A DNA stretch of 64,000 nucleotides from Salinarimonas soli (GTDB taxonomy: Bacteria > Pseudomonadota > Alphaproteobacteria > Rhizobiales > Beijerinckiaceae). Position 1 is the first letter of the stretch. The number at the start of each line of letters is the position of its first letter. Positions 30,844-42,616 of the stretch are shown piece by piece. The notes beneath the pieces were generated by a model. The model was not told where the DNA came from and ran no database searches. It saw only the letters and a list, made by a program, of their open reading frames with translations. The DNA lies in assembly GCF_008386575.1 (NCBI RefSeq), contig NZ_VUOA01000006.1, positions 29,136 to 93,135 of the forward strand, given 5' to 3'. The position numbers were made by a program, and so were the translations under genes.

Positions 30844-32580
30844 CTAGTAGTCCGCCGCGTCGCTCCGCGCGGGCCCGGCCGCCCGGTACAGCGCCTCGTC
30901 GGGTTGGAGCGCGGCGGTGCCGGGGTCGCGGAAGCGGTTCACGATGGGGTAGCGCCGGTCGCGCCCGAAATTGCGCCGCGTCACCTTCACGCCGGGCGCG
31001 GATTGGCGGCGCTTGTACTCGGCGAGGTAGAGAAGCCGCTCGATCTTGCGCACAGTGTCGGGATCGTGGCCGCGCGCCACCACGTCCGAGACCCGCATCT
31101 CCAGCTCCACGAGGCATTCCAGGATGTCGTCGAGAACCTCGTAGGGCGGCAGCGAGTCCTGGTCCTTCTGGTCCTCGCGCAGTTCCGCCGAGGGCGCCTT
31201 GGTGATGATGCGCTCCGGGATCACCTCGCCGTCCGGCCCGAGCGCCCCCCGCGGCTTCCAGCGGTTGCGTAGCGCACACAGGCGGTAGACCTCCATCTTG
31301 TAGAGGTCCTTGATCGGGTTGAAGCCCCCGTTCATGTCGCCGTAGAGCGTCGCGTAGCCCACCGACATCTCGGACTTGTTGCCCGTGGTGACCACCATGG
31401 GCCCGAACTTGTTCGACACCGACATGAGAAGCGTGCCCCGCGCGCGGCTCTGCACGTTCTCCTCGGTGATGTCCCGGGGTTTGCCCGCAAAGAGCGGCGC
31501 GAGGCACGCCTCCAGGCCCTCGACGGCGGGCGCGATGGGCATCACGTCGTAGCGCACGCCCAGCCGCCGGGCGCAGTCCTGCGCGTCGTCGAGGGAATCG
31601 GACGAGGTGTAGCGGTAGGGCAGCATGATGCAATGGACCCGCTCAGGGCCCAGGGCATCCACCGCCATGGCGGCGCATAGGGCCGAGTCGATGCCGCCCG
31701 AGAGGCCCAGGACCACGCCGGGGAAGCGGTTCTTGTCCACGTAATCCCGCAGGCCCAGCATGCAGGCCGCGTAGTCGGCGGGCTCGCCGTCCTCCACGAC
31801 GGCCTTCGGCGCCTCGACGCAGGTCCAGCCCGCCCCGCGCCGCTCCCAGCGGGTGAGCGCGATGCTCTCGACGAAGGCGGGCATCTGGACGGTAAGCGAG
31901 CAATCGGCGTCGAGCGCGAAGGAGGCGCCGTCGAAGACGAGCTCGTCCTGGCCGCCCACCTGGTTGAGATAGACGAGCGGCAGGCCCGATTCGGTGACCC
32001 GGGCGGCGGCGATGTTGAGCCGCTCGTCCGTCTTGCCACCCCAATAGGGCGAGGCGTTGGGTACCAGCAGGATCTCGGCGCCGGTCTCGGCGAGACACTC
32101 GACCACCTCCTCCTTCCAGATGTCCTCGCAGACGGGAATGCCGATCCGCACGCCGCGCACCGACACGGGCCCCGGCAGGGGGCCGGGCACGAAGACGCGC
32201 TTCTCGTCGAAGACGCCGTAATTGGGCAGGTCGACCTTGTGGCGCACCGCCTGGATCACGCCGCCGTCGAGAAGGGCATAGGTGTTGTGGAGATCCCCGT
32301 TCTCGGCCCAGGGCAGGCCGATGAGGACCGCCGGCCCACCATCCGCCGTCTCCCGGGCGAGCACCTCGCAGGCGGCGCGGCAGGTATCCTGGAAAGCAGG
32401 CTTCAACACGAGGTCCTCGGGCGGATAGCCCGCCAGGAACAGCTCGGAGAACATGACGAGGTCCGCCCCGAGCCCCGCCCCCTCGGCCCGGGCCCGCCGG
32501 GCCCGCTCTAGGTTTCCGTCGACATCGCCGACGGTGGGGTTGAGCTGCGCCAGGGCGATGGAGAGGGTGTCGCGGGTCAT
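30844..32580 (-). CDS. nadE: Glutamine-dependent NAD+ synthase
   Basis: 578 aa. Two domains: an N-terminal nitrilase-type glutaminase (catalytic E46, K115 in RHKVDLPNYGVFDEKR, nucleophile C151 in IGIPVCEDIWKEEV) and a C-terminal synthetase with the PP-loop GLSGGIDSALCAAMA. This converts deamido-NAD+ to NAD+ using ammonia from glutamine. Later motifs (FGPMVVTTGNKSEMSVGYATLYGDMNGGFNPIKDLYK and FGRDRRYPIVNRFRDP) match bacterial two-domain NadE. Start at 32580 (MTRDTLSIALAQLNPTVGD). It is preceded by the VWA gene on the same strand (54 bp gap). Confidence 0.94.
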   Translation of the reverse strand: MTRDTLSIALAQLNPTVGDVDGNLERARRARAEGAGLGADLVMFSELFLAGYPPEDLVLKPAFQDTCRAACEVLARETADGGPAVLIGLPWAENGDLHNTYALLDGGVIQAVRHKVDLPNYGVFDEKRVFVPGPLPGPVSVRGVRIGIPVCEDIWKEEVVECLAETGAEILLVPNASPYWGGKTDERLNIAAARVTESGLPLVYLNQVGGQDELVFDGASFALDADCSLTVQMPAFVESIALTRWERRGAGWTCVEAPKAVVEDGEPADYAACMLGLRDYVDKNRFPGVVLGLSGGIDSALCAAMAVDALGPERVHCIMLPYRYTSSDSLDDAQDCARRLGVRYDVMPIAPAVEGLEACLAPLFAGKPRDITEENVQSRARGTLLMSVSNKFGPMVVTTGNKSEMSVGYATLYGDMNGGFNPIKDLYKMEVYRLCALRNRWKPRGALGPDGEVIPERIITKAPSAELREDQKDQDSLPPYEVLDDILECLVELEMRVSDVVARGHDPDTVRKIERLLYLAEYKRRQSAPGVKVTRRNFGRDRRYPIVNRFRDPGTAALQPDEALYRAAGPARSDAADY

Positions 32581-32634
32581 GATCCCGATGTAACGCCGGA
32601 CAGGCCCGCAGCGCAACGCATGGCGCTCCCCGTC

Positions 32635-34605
32635 CTAGTCCACCCGCACGGCCTTGCGGGCGAGCACGACCTGCCCCTCCGGCGCGTCCATGACGTAGCG
32701 GACCTCGTAGGCGCCGGGCTCGTCGGGCACGTCGAGGGTGGCGGGCGATCCCTCGCCGGCCTCGCGATAGGTTCCGGAATCGCCGTCGCTCCGGCCGGCC
32801 CGCACCAGGGTCACGAAGTCCCTCTCCCATTTCGGCCCGGTGAAGGCGACGGCGAGCGTGCCGCCCCGGCGCACGCGGTCGGGCGCCGAGACGGTCGCCG
32901 CGGCGGGCGCGACCTCGAGCGGCGCCGAGGCCAGGACCCGCGACCCGTCCGCCGTGCCCAGCACGTAGCGCAGCTCGTAGCTCCCCGGCTTGCCGGGAAC
33001 GCGCAAGCTCGCCCTGCCCTCCTCCGACCAGCTCTCGTAGGCTCCGGCCATGAAGGCCTCCTGCCCGGAGCCCTTGGGCACGATCCCGACGAAGGTATCG
33101 CTGCTGCCCTGCGGGCCCTTGTAGGCGACCTCGATCGTGCCCCCGGCGACGGCGCGGGCGGGGCCGCTCACCGTGGCGGAGGCGGCGGCGACCTCGACCG
33201 GCACGGCGGCGAGAACCCGCTGGCTCAGGCCCATGACGTAGCGGACCTCGTAGCGTCCGGGCTTGCCGGGCATGCGCAGGGTGACGTGATCGCCCTCCGC
33301 GCTCTGCCACGTGACGGAGGCGGGCGACGCATTGCCGGCGGCGGGGGCCACGAGCTCGATCCAGTCCTCGGCCGCCTTGGGACCCGTGAACTCGACCCGG
33401 ATCTCGTCCCCCATTCCGGCCCTGGCGGGGGCCCTCAACGTCGCGCTCACGGCAGTCACGGTGAGCGGCGTCCGGGCCAGCACCGATCCGGTGGCGCCGT
33501 GGACATAGGTGACCTCGTAGGCGCCGGCCTCCCCCGGCGCCCGCACGGCGAGCGGGTTACCCTCGCGCAGGTCCGCCCACGACGGCGTCTCGAGCGCCTC
33601 GCCGTCGCGGCGGACGACCGCCACGTAGTCGTTCTCGGCGGCGGGTCCGCTCCAGCGCACCCGGGCCGTGCCGGCCGCCGGCACGGTTGGCGTCAGGACG
33701 GCGAGATCCGCCTTCGGGAGCGTACCGGCGAGCGGAACCTGGATCCGGTCCGGCGCGCCCGCCTTCACCTCGACCTCGACGGCTCCGGTGCGCGTCGTGG
33801 TGGCGGCGGAGACGCGGTAGAGGCCGGGGCTGAGGAGAACCGGCCCGGCGACGCCGGAGGCGGCCGGCAGCTCCTCGCCCCGCCGCTGGAGCGTGAAGCT
33901 CGCGCCCGGAACCGGCTTGCCGCCGGGCCCGTCGGTGGCCTCCAACGCGATGGTGCGCGCGGGTACCACCGCTTTCGCCTTCGCGCCCGCCACGGCGCGC
34001 AGGGCACCGGCGAGATCGGCGGCGCCGGAGGCCGCGACGAAGGTGCCGCCCGTGCGCTCGGCGATGCAGGCGACGCTCGCCCGCTCCCGGGCGGTGCGCA
34101 GGTCGAAGCCGATGACGTGGGCCACGATGCCGCCGTTGCGGCGCTTGATCTCGTCGGCGAGCGCGCAAGGATCGCCGCCGCAGGTCTCGACGCCGTCCGT
34201 CACGATGACCACGGCGCCGCCTTTCGCATCCAGCGAGCCCGCGGCCTGGCGCAGGGCGGCGGTGATGGGCGTCTTGCCCCGGGGCACGAGGCCGTCGGCG
34301 ATGGCCTTCACCCGGGCGGGGTCGACCGCCGTCAGGGGCTGGAGCGTCTCGATGTCGGCGCAGTCCGTGGGCCGGCGGTGGCCATAGGCCACGACGCCGA
34401 GCCGGCCCGAGCGGGGCAGCACCCCGGCGAACGATGCCACCGCCTCCCGCGCGATCTCTATCTTCGGGCGCCCGTCGACCCGGCCCCACATGGAGTTCGA
34501 GGCGTCGATGACGAGGACGGTGGCGGGCGCGCCTTGGGCGAGCGCGGTGGACGAGGCGAGGATCCCGCCCAGGAGGGCGGGCGCGAGGCGAAGCATGGAT
34601 TTCAT
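32635..34605 (-). CDS. Secreted VWA protein with four Ig-like repeats
   Basis: 656 aa. A signal peptide (about 1-24, ending TALAQ) is followed by a von Willebrand factor A domain (about 28-200) with MIDAS motif DASNS (from D34), the later TDGVETCGGDPC acidic loop and a Cys-containing LADEIKRRNGG region. A linker (about 220-310) follows. Four tandem repeats of 80-90 residues then run to the C-terminus, each ending in a strand such as PGKPGRYEVRYVMG, PGKPGSYELRYVLG or PDEPGAYEVRYVMD and each separated by (T/S)xxxPARA-type strands. The repeats look like Ig/CARDB-type beta-sandwiches. Probably periplasmic or surface-bound; ligand unknown. Start could also be 9 bp further in. Confidence 0.83.
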   Translation of the reverse strand: MKSMLRLAPALLGGILASSTALAQGAPATVLVIDASNSMWGRVDGRPKIEIAREAVASFAGVLPRSGRLGVVAYGHRRPTDCADIETLQPLTAVDPARVKAIADGLVPRGKTPITAALRQAAGSLDAKGGAVVIVTDGVETCGGDPCALADEIKRRNGGIVAHVIGFDLRTARERASVACIAERTGGTFVAASGAADLAGALRAVAGAKAKAVVPARTIALEATDGPGGKPVPGASFTLQRRGEELPAASGVAGPVLLSPGLYRVSAATTTRTGAVEVEVKAGAPDRIQVPLAGTLPKADLAVLTPTVPAAGTARVRWSGPAAENDYVAVVRRDGEALETPSWADLREGNPLAVRAPGEAGAYEVTYVHGATGSVLARTPLTVTAVSATLRAPARAGMGDEIRVEFTGPKAAEDWIELVAPAAGNASPASVTWQSAEGDHVTLRMPGKPGRYEVRYVMGLSQRVLAAVPVEVAAASATVSGPARAVAGGTIEVAYKGPQGSSDTFVGIVPKGSGQEAFMAGAYESWSEEGRASLRVPGKPGSYELRYVLGTADGSRVLASAPLEVAPAAATVSAPDRVRRGGTLAVAFTGPKWERDFVTLVRAGRSDGDSGTYREAGEGSPATLDVPDEPGAYEVRYVMDAPEGQVVLARKAVRVD

Positions 34606-34692
34606 TCCCCGGGAGCCGATCTTGCGCCGGCCCCGCAAGGGCTAAACGGAGGGAACCGGGGCTTGCGTGCGCCCGCGCACGTCCGGCCGCCG

Positions 34693-35886
34693 TCAGGCCT
34701 TCTCGATCTCGCCGCTCGGCGCCTCGCCGCGCTCCTCCAGGCGGCCGCGGGCCTTGTCCTTGATGCGCCGCGCCATCTCGGGGCTGCGGTCCATGAGGTG
34801 ACGCAAGTCGTGCTCGCCGAGCGCAAGCAGCTTGCAGTCGGCGGCCGCGACGATGGTGGCGGTGCGCTCGCCGCCACGCAGCACGGCGATCTCGCCGAAG
34901 AAGTCGCCCGGCCCCATCCGCCGCTCGCCCTCCGGCATGCGCACCTCGACCTCGCCCGTGACGATGAAATAGATCGCGTCCGCCGCCTCGCCCCGGCGCA
35001 CGATGATCTCGTCCTTCTCGCAGGAGCGGGCGCGCAGGAAGCGCATGATCTCGGCGACCTCGCTGGCGTCCAGCGCCGCGAAGAGGGGCACCTTCGCCAC
35101 CATGCTCCAGGTCACCACGAAGTCGCGCTGGTGGATCTCCTTCTGGAACGCGCTCGCCACGATGCCGACGGGCAGGGCTAGCATGATGATGCCCATCACC
35201 GCAGTGAGAGACGCTATGATCCGGCCGAGCGCCGTGATCGGCGTCACGTCGCCGTAGCCGACCGTGGTGAGGGTGACGATGGCCCAGTACATGGCGTCGG
35301 GGATCGTGCCGAGCTTGTCGGGCTGGGCGTCGTGCTCGGCGTAGTGCATCGCGGCGGCGCAGACGAGCATGGTGCCGAGCAAGAGCACGCCGCAGCCGAC
35401 GAGGGCGCGCCGCTCGCCGTAGATGGCGTCGAGCAGGCTCTGCACGCCCGGCGAGTAGCGGGCGAGCTTCAGGAAGCGGAACAGGCGCAGGATCAGGAGC
35501 GACTTGAGATCGCCCGCGTCCATGACGAGCGCGAGGTAAAACGGCAGGATTGCGACGAAGTCGATGATCGCCTGAGGCTGGCGCACGAAGTTCAGGCGCG
35601 CCCGCCATTCGGGCCGGTTACGCCAGGGCGCGTGCTCCGGGGAGCACCAGAACCGGAGGAGATATTCCACCGTGAAGATCGCGACGGTGCCGATCTCGGC
35701 GGCGACGAACCAGGCGGGCCAGGCCTCCGCCATCCACGGCACGGTCTCCAGAACGACCGCCGCCACGCTGACCAGCACGAAGGCGATCAGCGCCATATCG
35801 ACGAAGAAGGCCGCGCGGTCCTCCGAGCCGGGCTCGAGAAGCTCGTAGACCCGGCGCCGGAGCGACCGCTCGTTACCCCGTTTCAC
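34693..35886 (-). CDS. Cyclic-nucleotide-binding ion channel (K+-type)
   Basis: 397-aa inner-membrane channel. Six-helix architecture: voltage-sensor-like region (about 20-170) with a short Arg-bearing segment LILRLFRFLKLARYSPGVQSLL, then a pore with selectivity filter TLTTVGYGDVTP and the last helix. A C-terminal cyclic-nucleotide-binding domain follows (VAKVPLFAALDASEVAEIMRFLRARSCEKDEIIVRRGEAADAIYFIVTGEVEV), with the phosphate-binding cassette FFGEIAVLRGGERTATI including the conserved Arg. The layout resembles the MlotiK1 channel of Mesorhizobium. It lies between the VWA gene and alaS on the same strand. Confidence 0.87.
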   Translation of the reverse strand: MKRGNERSLRRRVYELLEPGSEDRAAFFVDMALIAFVLVSVAAVVLETVPWMAEAWPAWFVAAEIGTVAIFTVEYLLRFWCSPEHAPWRNRPEWRARLNFVRQPQAIIDFVAILPFYLALVMDAGDLKSLLILRLFRFLKLARYSPGVQSLLDAIYGERRALVGCGVLLLGTMLVCAAAMHYAEHDAQPDKLGTIPDAMYWAIVTLTTVGYGDVTPITALGRIIASLTAVMGIIMLALPVGIVASAFQKEIHQRDFVVTWSMVAKVPLFAALDASEVAEIMRFLRARSCEKDEIIVRRGEAADAIYFIVTGEVEVRMPEGERRMGPGDFFGEIAVLRGGERTATIVAAADCKLLALGEHDLRHLMDRSPEMARRIKDKARGRLEERGEAPSGEIEKA

Positions 35887-35892
35887 GGCCCC

Positions 35893-38580
<2,688 letters not shown>

Positions 38581-38800
38581 CGTGAAAGCACCCCGTGGCC
38601 CGCCCCGCGGCGCGCCGTTTCATCTGTGGTCAAGGGGGTTTAATGGGGTGGCCGAGCGATGTCGAGAAGGGGGCTGCTCGGCTCTTTCGCATCGGGACGA
38701 ACACCCTCGCCGCCGAGATGGTCTCGCCTCTTGCGTGCCTTGCATGACGTCACATCTTCTGATCAATATGCGCTGCCAAGCTCTGTGACAATTCCCTCTC

Positions 38801-39034
38801 GTGAGCCTCATCCACAACGAGCGAACGAAGCTGTCCGCGACCGCGTTGAACGGGGTGGCGATCGCATGCATCGTGGCCGGGTTCATCACCCCGCTCGCGG
38901 CGGCTTCGTTCGGGGTTCAAGGCCCGCTTCACGTCGGCGTTCCGGCAACGCTGCTCGCGGCCCTCGGTTGGCTCGGCGCAGGGCTCACCCTACATTTCGC
39001 GGCGAGGCGGATCCTCGGGAGGCTGGAGGAATGA
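38801..39034 (+). CDS. Small two-helix membrane protein
   Basis: 77 aa starting at GTG 38801; no clear Shine-Dalgarno precedes it, so the start is uncertain. Two hydrophobic helices (about 16-37, LNGVAIACIVAGFITPLAAASF, and about 47-66, VPATLLAALGWLGAGLTLHFA) and a basic C-terminus (ARRILGRLEE). I do not recognise a family. Its stop codon overlaps the start of the next, even smaller gene (ATGA). Confidence 0.6.
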   Translation: MSLIHNERTKLSATALNGVAIACIVAGFITPLAAASFGVQGPLHVGVPATLLAALGWLGAGLTLHFAARRILGRLEE

Positions 39035-39123
39035 ACACGTACCTCGTTCTGATCGGCCCTGTCCTGGCGCTCGGCGCCGGGCTCGCCATCTATGCGATGG
39101 CGGGCGGATTCCGCTCACGGTGA
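39031..39123 (+). CDS. 30-residue single-pass membrane peptide
   Basis: ATG at 39031 overlaps the stop of the preceding gene by 4 bp, with GGAGGA directly upstream. The peptide (MNTYLVLIGPVLALGAGLAI...) is almost one hydrophobic helix with a short basic end. The overlap indicates translational coupling with the 77-aa membrane protein, so the two may form a complex. Too short for family assignment. Confidence 0.6.
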   Translation: MNTYLVLIGPVLALGAGLAIYAMAGGFRSR

Positions 39124-39145
39124 GGCGGCGCGCCCCTCCCAGCGC

Positions 39146-39175
39146 AAAAAGCCCCCGACCTCGCGGGCGGGGGCT
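39146..39175 (-). terminator. Rho-independent terminator of dksA
   Basis: On the minus strand, stem AGCCCCCG / CGGGGGCT (39150-39175) with a 10-nt loop is followed by a T run (39150-39146). It starts 25 bp after the dksA stop codon. Confidence 0.85.
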
Positions 39176-39199
39176 CCAGGTCTCGTCCGGCTCGCCGGC

Positions 39200-39619
39200 T
39201 CAATCGTCCCGGTGGACCCGCTCGTTGCGCTCGTGGCGCTCCTGGGCCTCCAGCGACAGGGTCGCGATGGGGCGGGCCTCCAGGCGCTTGAGGGAGATCG
39301 GCTCGCCGGTCTCCTCGCAATAGCCGTAGGAGCCATCCTCGAGGCGGGCGAGCGCCGCGTCGATCTTGGCGATCAGCTTGCGCTGGCGGTCGCGAGCCCT
39401 GAGCTCGATCGCCCGGTCGGTCTCCGAGGAGGCCCGGTCCGCGAGGTCGGGATGGTTCTCGTTCTCGCTCTGGAGCGTGGCGAGCGTCTCGCTGGACTCG
39501 CGGATGATATCCGCCTTCCACTGGTGCAGCTTGCGGCGGAAGTATTCCCGCTGGCGCTCGTTCATGAATGGTTCGTCGTCGGTCGGCCGATAGCTCTCGT
39601 CGATCGTGATCTTCGACAT
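39200..39619 (-). CDS. dksA: RNA polymerase-binding transcription factor DksA
   Basis: 139 aa. It binds the RNA polymerase secondary channel and works with ppGpp in stringent control. A coiled-coil with a DxxDxA-like tip (ENENHPDLADRASSETDRAIELRARDRQRKLIAKIDAALARL) is followed by the C-terminal globular part YGYCEETGEPISLKRLEARPIATLSLEAQERHER. In this alphaproteobacterial type only one of the four zinc-finger cysteines is kept (C, T, S, A pattern). The start at 39619 (MSKITIDESY) excludes six residues of a longer frame. The 270 bp between it and lgt contain nothing I can support. Confidence 0.92.
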   Translation of the reverse strand: MSKITIDESYRPTDDEPFMNERQREYFRRKLHQWKADIIRESSETLATLQSENENHPDLADRASSETDRAIELRARDRQRKLIAKIDAALARLEDGSYGYCEETGEPISLKRLEARPIATLSLEAQERHERNERVHRDD

Positions 39620-39889
39620 GCTGACCCTTATCGTCATCGCCGTCCCCCCGAACAGGCCGCAAGCATTGGCTCGTCGGCGCCTCTATAGCGGTAAGGCAGG
39701 GGGCCGACAATCGCCCGCGCAAGCTCGGCGCAGGGGCATCTTCGCACAATTCATCGGGGACGCGGCAGGAAGGTCACACCGGAACGCGGGCCGTTGGAAT
39801 CACGGCTGACGCTTTCCTAACCCGCCGCGCGCCGCCCGCTTGACGTCCGCCGCGCCGGGGGTCCAATGGCGCCCTCGCGAGGAAGTCAG

Positions 39890-40765
39890 ATGCCCCCCCT
39901 CTTCGTCCTGCCGTTCCCGGCCATCGACCCGATCGCGCTGGAGATCGGCCCGCTCGCCATCCGCTGGTACGCCCTGGCCTACATCACGGGCCTCGTCGGC
40001 GGCTGGTGGATCGCGCGCCGGCTTGCCGCGATCGACGCCTATTGGAACGGCCTCAAGCGACCGAGCCCCGAGGAGCTCGACGACCTCGTGGTCTGGGTGG
40101 CGCTGGGCGTCGTGCTCGGCGGGCGGATCGGCTACGTCCTGTTCTACAACTTCGCCGCCTATGCCTCGCGGCCCTGGGAGGCGCTCGCGATCTGGCACGG
40201 GGGCATGTCGTTCCACGGCGGCTTCCTCGGCGCCGTGCTCGCCATCGTGCTTTTCGCGCGTCGGAGGGGGTTCAACCCCCTGAGCATGCTCGACCTCGCC
40301 GCCGTGGTGACGCCGATCGGGATCTTCTTCGGGCGCATCGCCAACTTCATCAACGGCGAGCTCTGGGGAAGGCCCGCGCCCGACTTTCCCCTCGCCTTCG
40401 TCTTTCCCCATGGCGGGCCCCTCCCCCGCCACCCGAGCCAGCTCTACGAGGCTCTCGCCGAGGGCTTGATCCTGTTCCTGGTGCTCGTGATCTCGGTGCG
40501 GCGCTTCGGCTTCCGGCGGCCGGGCCTCATCGGCGGCATCTTCGTGCTCGGCTACGCGCTCGCCCGCATCGTCTGCGAGTTCTTCCGCGAGCCCGACGCC
40601 CAGCTCGGCTTCCTGTTCGGCGCCTCGGTCGACGCGCTGCGGGGCGGCATCACCATGGGCATGCTGCTCTCGATCCCGATGGCCCTCGTCGGCCTGTGCG
40701 CCATCGTGCTCGCCCTGCGCGGGGTCACGCGCCCGCGCGCCGTCGCGGGCCAGGGCGCGGCGTGA
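39890..40765 (+). CDS. lgt: Prolipoprotein diacylglyceryl transferase
   Basis: 291-aa integral membrane enzyme with about seven helices; it attaches diacylglycerol to the lipobox Cys of prolipoproteins. Signatures: IRWYALAYITGLVGGW, HGGMSFHGGFLGAVLA, the Lgt motif GRIANFINGELWGRPAP and HPSQLYEALAEGLILF. Start at 39890, with AGGAAG 6 bp upstream; the frame opens at 39866 but the shorter form fits homologues. The stop overlaps the next gene's GTG start (GTGA). First gene of an lgt-midA-pgeF operon, a common alphaproteobacterial order. Confidence 0.94.
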   Translation: MPPLFVLPFPAIDPIALEIGPLAIRWYALAYITGLVGGWWIARRLAAIDAYWNGLKRPSPEELDDLVVWVALGVVLGGRIGYVLFYNFAAYASRPWEALAIWHGGMSFHGGFLGAVLAIVLFARRRGFNPLSMLDLAAVVTPIGIFFGRIANFINGELWGRPAPDFPLAFVFPHGGPLPRHPSQLYEALAEGLILFLVLVISVRRFGFRRPGLIGGIFVLGYALARIVCEFFREPDAQLGFLFGASVDALRGGITMGMLLSIPMALVGLCAIVLALRGVTRPRAVAGQGAA

Positions 40766-41835
40766 GCCGGCTCGCGGAGGAGATCCGCGAGCGCATCGCG
40801 CTCGACGGGCCGATGCCGGTGGAGCGCTACATGGCGCTGTGCCTCGCCCATCCGGTGCACGGCTACTACGTGACCCGCGATCCCCTCGGGGCCGCGGGCG
40901 ACTTCACGACGGCGCCCGAGATCAGCCAGATGTTCGGCGAGCTCGTCGGCCTGTGGGCCGCGGGTGTCTGGAGCGACATGGGGGCGCCTGCGACGGTGCG
41001 CCTCGTGGAGCTCGGCCCGGGGCGCGGCACCCTCATGCGCGACGCCCTGCGCGCCGCCCGCGTCCTGCCGGCCTTCCTGGCTGCCGTCCGGGTCCACCTC
41101 GTCGAGACGAGCCCCGCCCTGCGGGCCCGCCAGGGCGAGGCGCTCGCGGGCGTGGAGGTTGCCTGGCACGAGCGCCTGGAGGAGGTGCCCGAGGGCCCCG
41201 CCATCGTCGTCGCCAACGAGTTCTTCGACGCACTTCCCGTGCGCCAGTTCGTGCGGGCCGGCGGGGCCTGGCGCGAGCGGCTCGTGGGCTTGACGGACGA
41301 CGGCGCCCTCGCCTTCGGCCTCGCACCGGAGCCCGAGCGGACCATCGATCGATCCGGGCCCGAGGGCGCCGTGCTGGAATGGCCCGCGATCGGCCTCGAC
41401 ATCGCCCGCGCGCTCGCCGCGCGGCTTGCGGCCCAAGGCGGCGCGGCGCTCGCCATCGATTACGGCCACCTGGAGAGCGGCTTCGGCGACACGCTCCAGG
41501 CCCTGCGCCGCCACGCCCCCGCCGATCCCCTCGCGGATCCGGGCGAGGCGGACCTCACCACGCATGTGGATTTCGCCGCCCTCGCCCGAGCGGCCCGCGC
41601 GGGCGGTACCGCCGTGCACGGGCCCGTCACGCAGGGCGCCTTCCTGCGGGCGCTCGGCATCGAGGCCCGGGCCGCGATCCTCAAGCGCCGCGCCACGCCG
41701 GCCCAGGCGGAGGCCATCGACGCCGCGCTCGCTCGTCTCGTGGGCACGGGGCCGGAGGCGATGGGCGGCCTGTTCAAGGCCATCGGCTTCGCCCACCCTG
41801 CCCTGCCCCCGCTGCCGGGCTTCCCGCCGGCCTGA
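40762..41835 (+). CDS. NDUFAF7/MidA-family SAM-dependent methyltransferase
   Basis: 357 aa, starting at GTG 40762 overlapping the lgt stop. N-terminal PMPVERYMALCLAHPVHGYYVTRDPLGAAGDFTTAPEISQMFGELVGLWAAGVW is diagnostic of the NDUFAF7 family; motif I VELGPGRGTLMRDALRAARV and VVANEFFDALPVRQFVR follow, and LAIDYGHLESGFGDTLQALRRH matches. The mitochondrial homologue methylates an arginine of complex I subunit NDUFS2; the bacterial role is presumably similar but unproven. Confidence 0.88.
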   Translation: MSRLAEEIRERIALDGPMPVERYMALCLAHPVHGYYVTRDPLGAAGDFTTAPEISQMFGELVGLWAAGVWSDMGAPATVRLVELGPGRGTLMRDALRAARVLPAFLAAVRVHLVETSPALRARQGEALAGVEVAWHERLEEVPEGPAIVVANEFFDALPVRQFVRAGGAWRERLVGLTDDGALAFGLAPEPERTIDRSGPEGAVLEWPAIGLDIARALAARLAAQGGAALAIDYGHLESGFGDTLQALRRHAPADPLADPGEADLTTHVDFAALARAARAGGTAVHGPVTQGAFLRALGIEARAAILKRRATPAQAEAIDAALARLVGTGPEAMGGLFKAIGFAHPALPPLPGFPPA

Positions 41836-41845
41836 AGGAGAGACC

Positions 41846-42616
41846 ATGCTCATCGAAGCGCCCGCCCTCAGCCGCATCCCCGGCCTGCGCCACGCCTTCT
41901 TCACCCGGCAGGGCGGCGTCTCGGGCGGGATCTACGCCTCGCTCAACGGCGGCCTGGGCTCGGACGACGATCCCGCGAACGTGGTCGAGAACCGCCGCCG
42001 CATGGCCGAGCGCCTCGCCGTCGCGCCCGACGCCCTCGTGAGCCTCTACCAGATCCACTCCGCGGACGCGGTCGTCGTCGAACGGCCCTGGACCTACGAG
42101 GCCCGCCCGAAGGCCGACGCCATGGTGACCCGCACCCCAGGGATCGCGCTCGGCATCGGCACCGCCGATTGCGGCCCGATCCTCTTCGCCGACGCGGAGG
42201 CGGGCGTGGTCGGCGCGGCGCATTCGGGCTGGAAGGGCGCGTTCACTGGGGTCGCGGAGGCGACGCTCAAGGCCATGGAGGGGCTTGGGGCCGACCGGGG
42301 GCGGGTCGTCGCGGTGCTCGGCCCGACGATCGGCGCCGGGGCCTACGAGGTGGGTCCGGAGTTCGTCGGGCGCTTCCGCGACGCGGGCGTCGCGACGGAG
42401 CGCTTCTTCAAGCCGTCCGCCCGCGAGGGCCATGCCATGTTCGACCTGCCCGCCTTCATCGGCGAGCGGATGCGGGAGGCGGGCGTCGGCACCTTCGTCG
42501 ATCTGGGCCTGTGCACCTATTCGGACGAGGAGCGCTTCTTCAGCTACCGGCGCACCACGCACCGGGGCGAGCCCGATTACGGGCGCCTCATCGCGGCCAT
42601 CGCGCTCACTCCCTGA
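41846..42616 (+). CDS. pgeF: Peptidoglycan editing factor (laccase-domain protein)
   Basis: 256 aa. YfiH/PgeF family, thought to remove misincorporated amino acids from peptidoglycan precursors; homologues are also called polyphenol oxidases or purine nucleoside phosphorylases. N-terminal HAFFTRQGGVSGGIYASLNGGLGSDDD, then the metal-site residues in QIHSADAVVV, TADCGPILFAD and AAHSGWKGAFTG, and the end CTYSDEERFFSYRR. A GAAGGAGA Shine-Dalgarno stands 5-12 bp upstream. Its 3' end overlaps the convergent SDR gene by 11 bp. Confidence 0.9.
   Translation: MLIEAPALSRIPGLRHAFFTRQGGVSGGIYASLNGGLGSDDDPANVVENRRRMAERLAVAPDALVSLYQIHSADAVVVERPWTYEARPKADAMVTRTPGIALGIGTADCGPILFADAEAGVVGAAHSGWKGAFTGVAEATLKAMEGLGADRGRVVAVLGPTIGAGAYEVGPEFVGRFRDAGVATERFFKPSAREGHAMFDLPAFIGERMREAGVGTFVDLGLCTYSDEERFFSYRRTTHRGEPDYGRLIAAIALTP

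Noticed and set aside
38651-38682. Stem GCCGAGC / GCTCGGC upstream of alaS as an alaS leader or terminator.
   Set aside because: No T run or alternative fold is evident; the stem alone is weak evidence.
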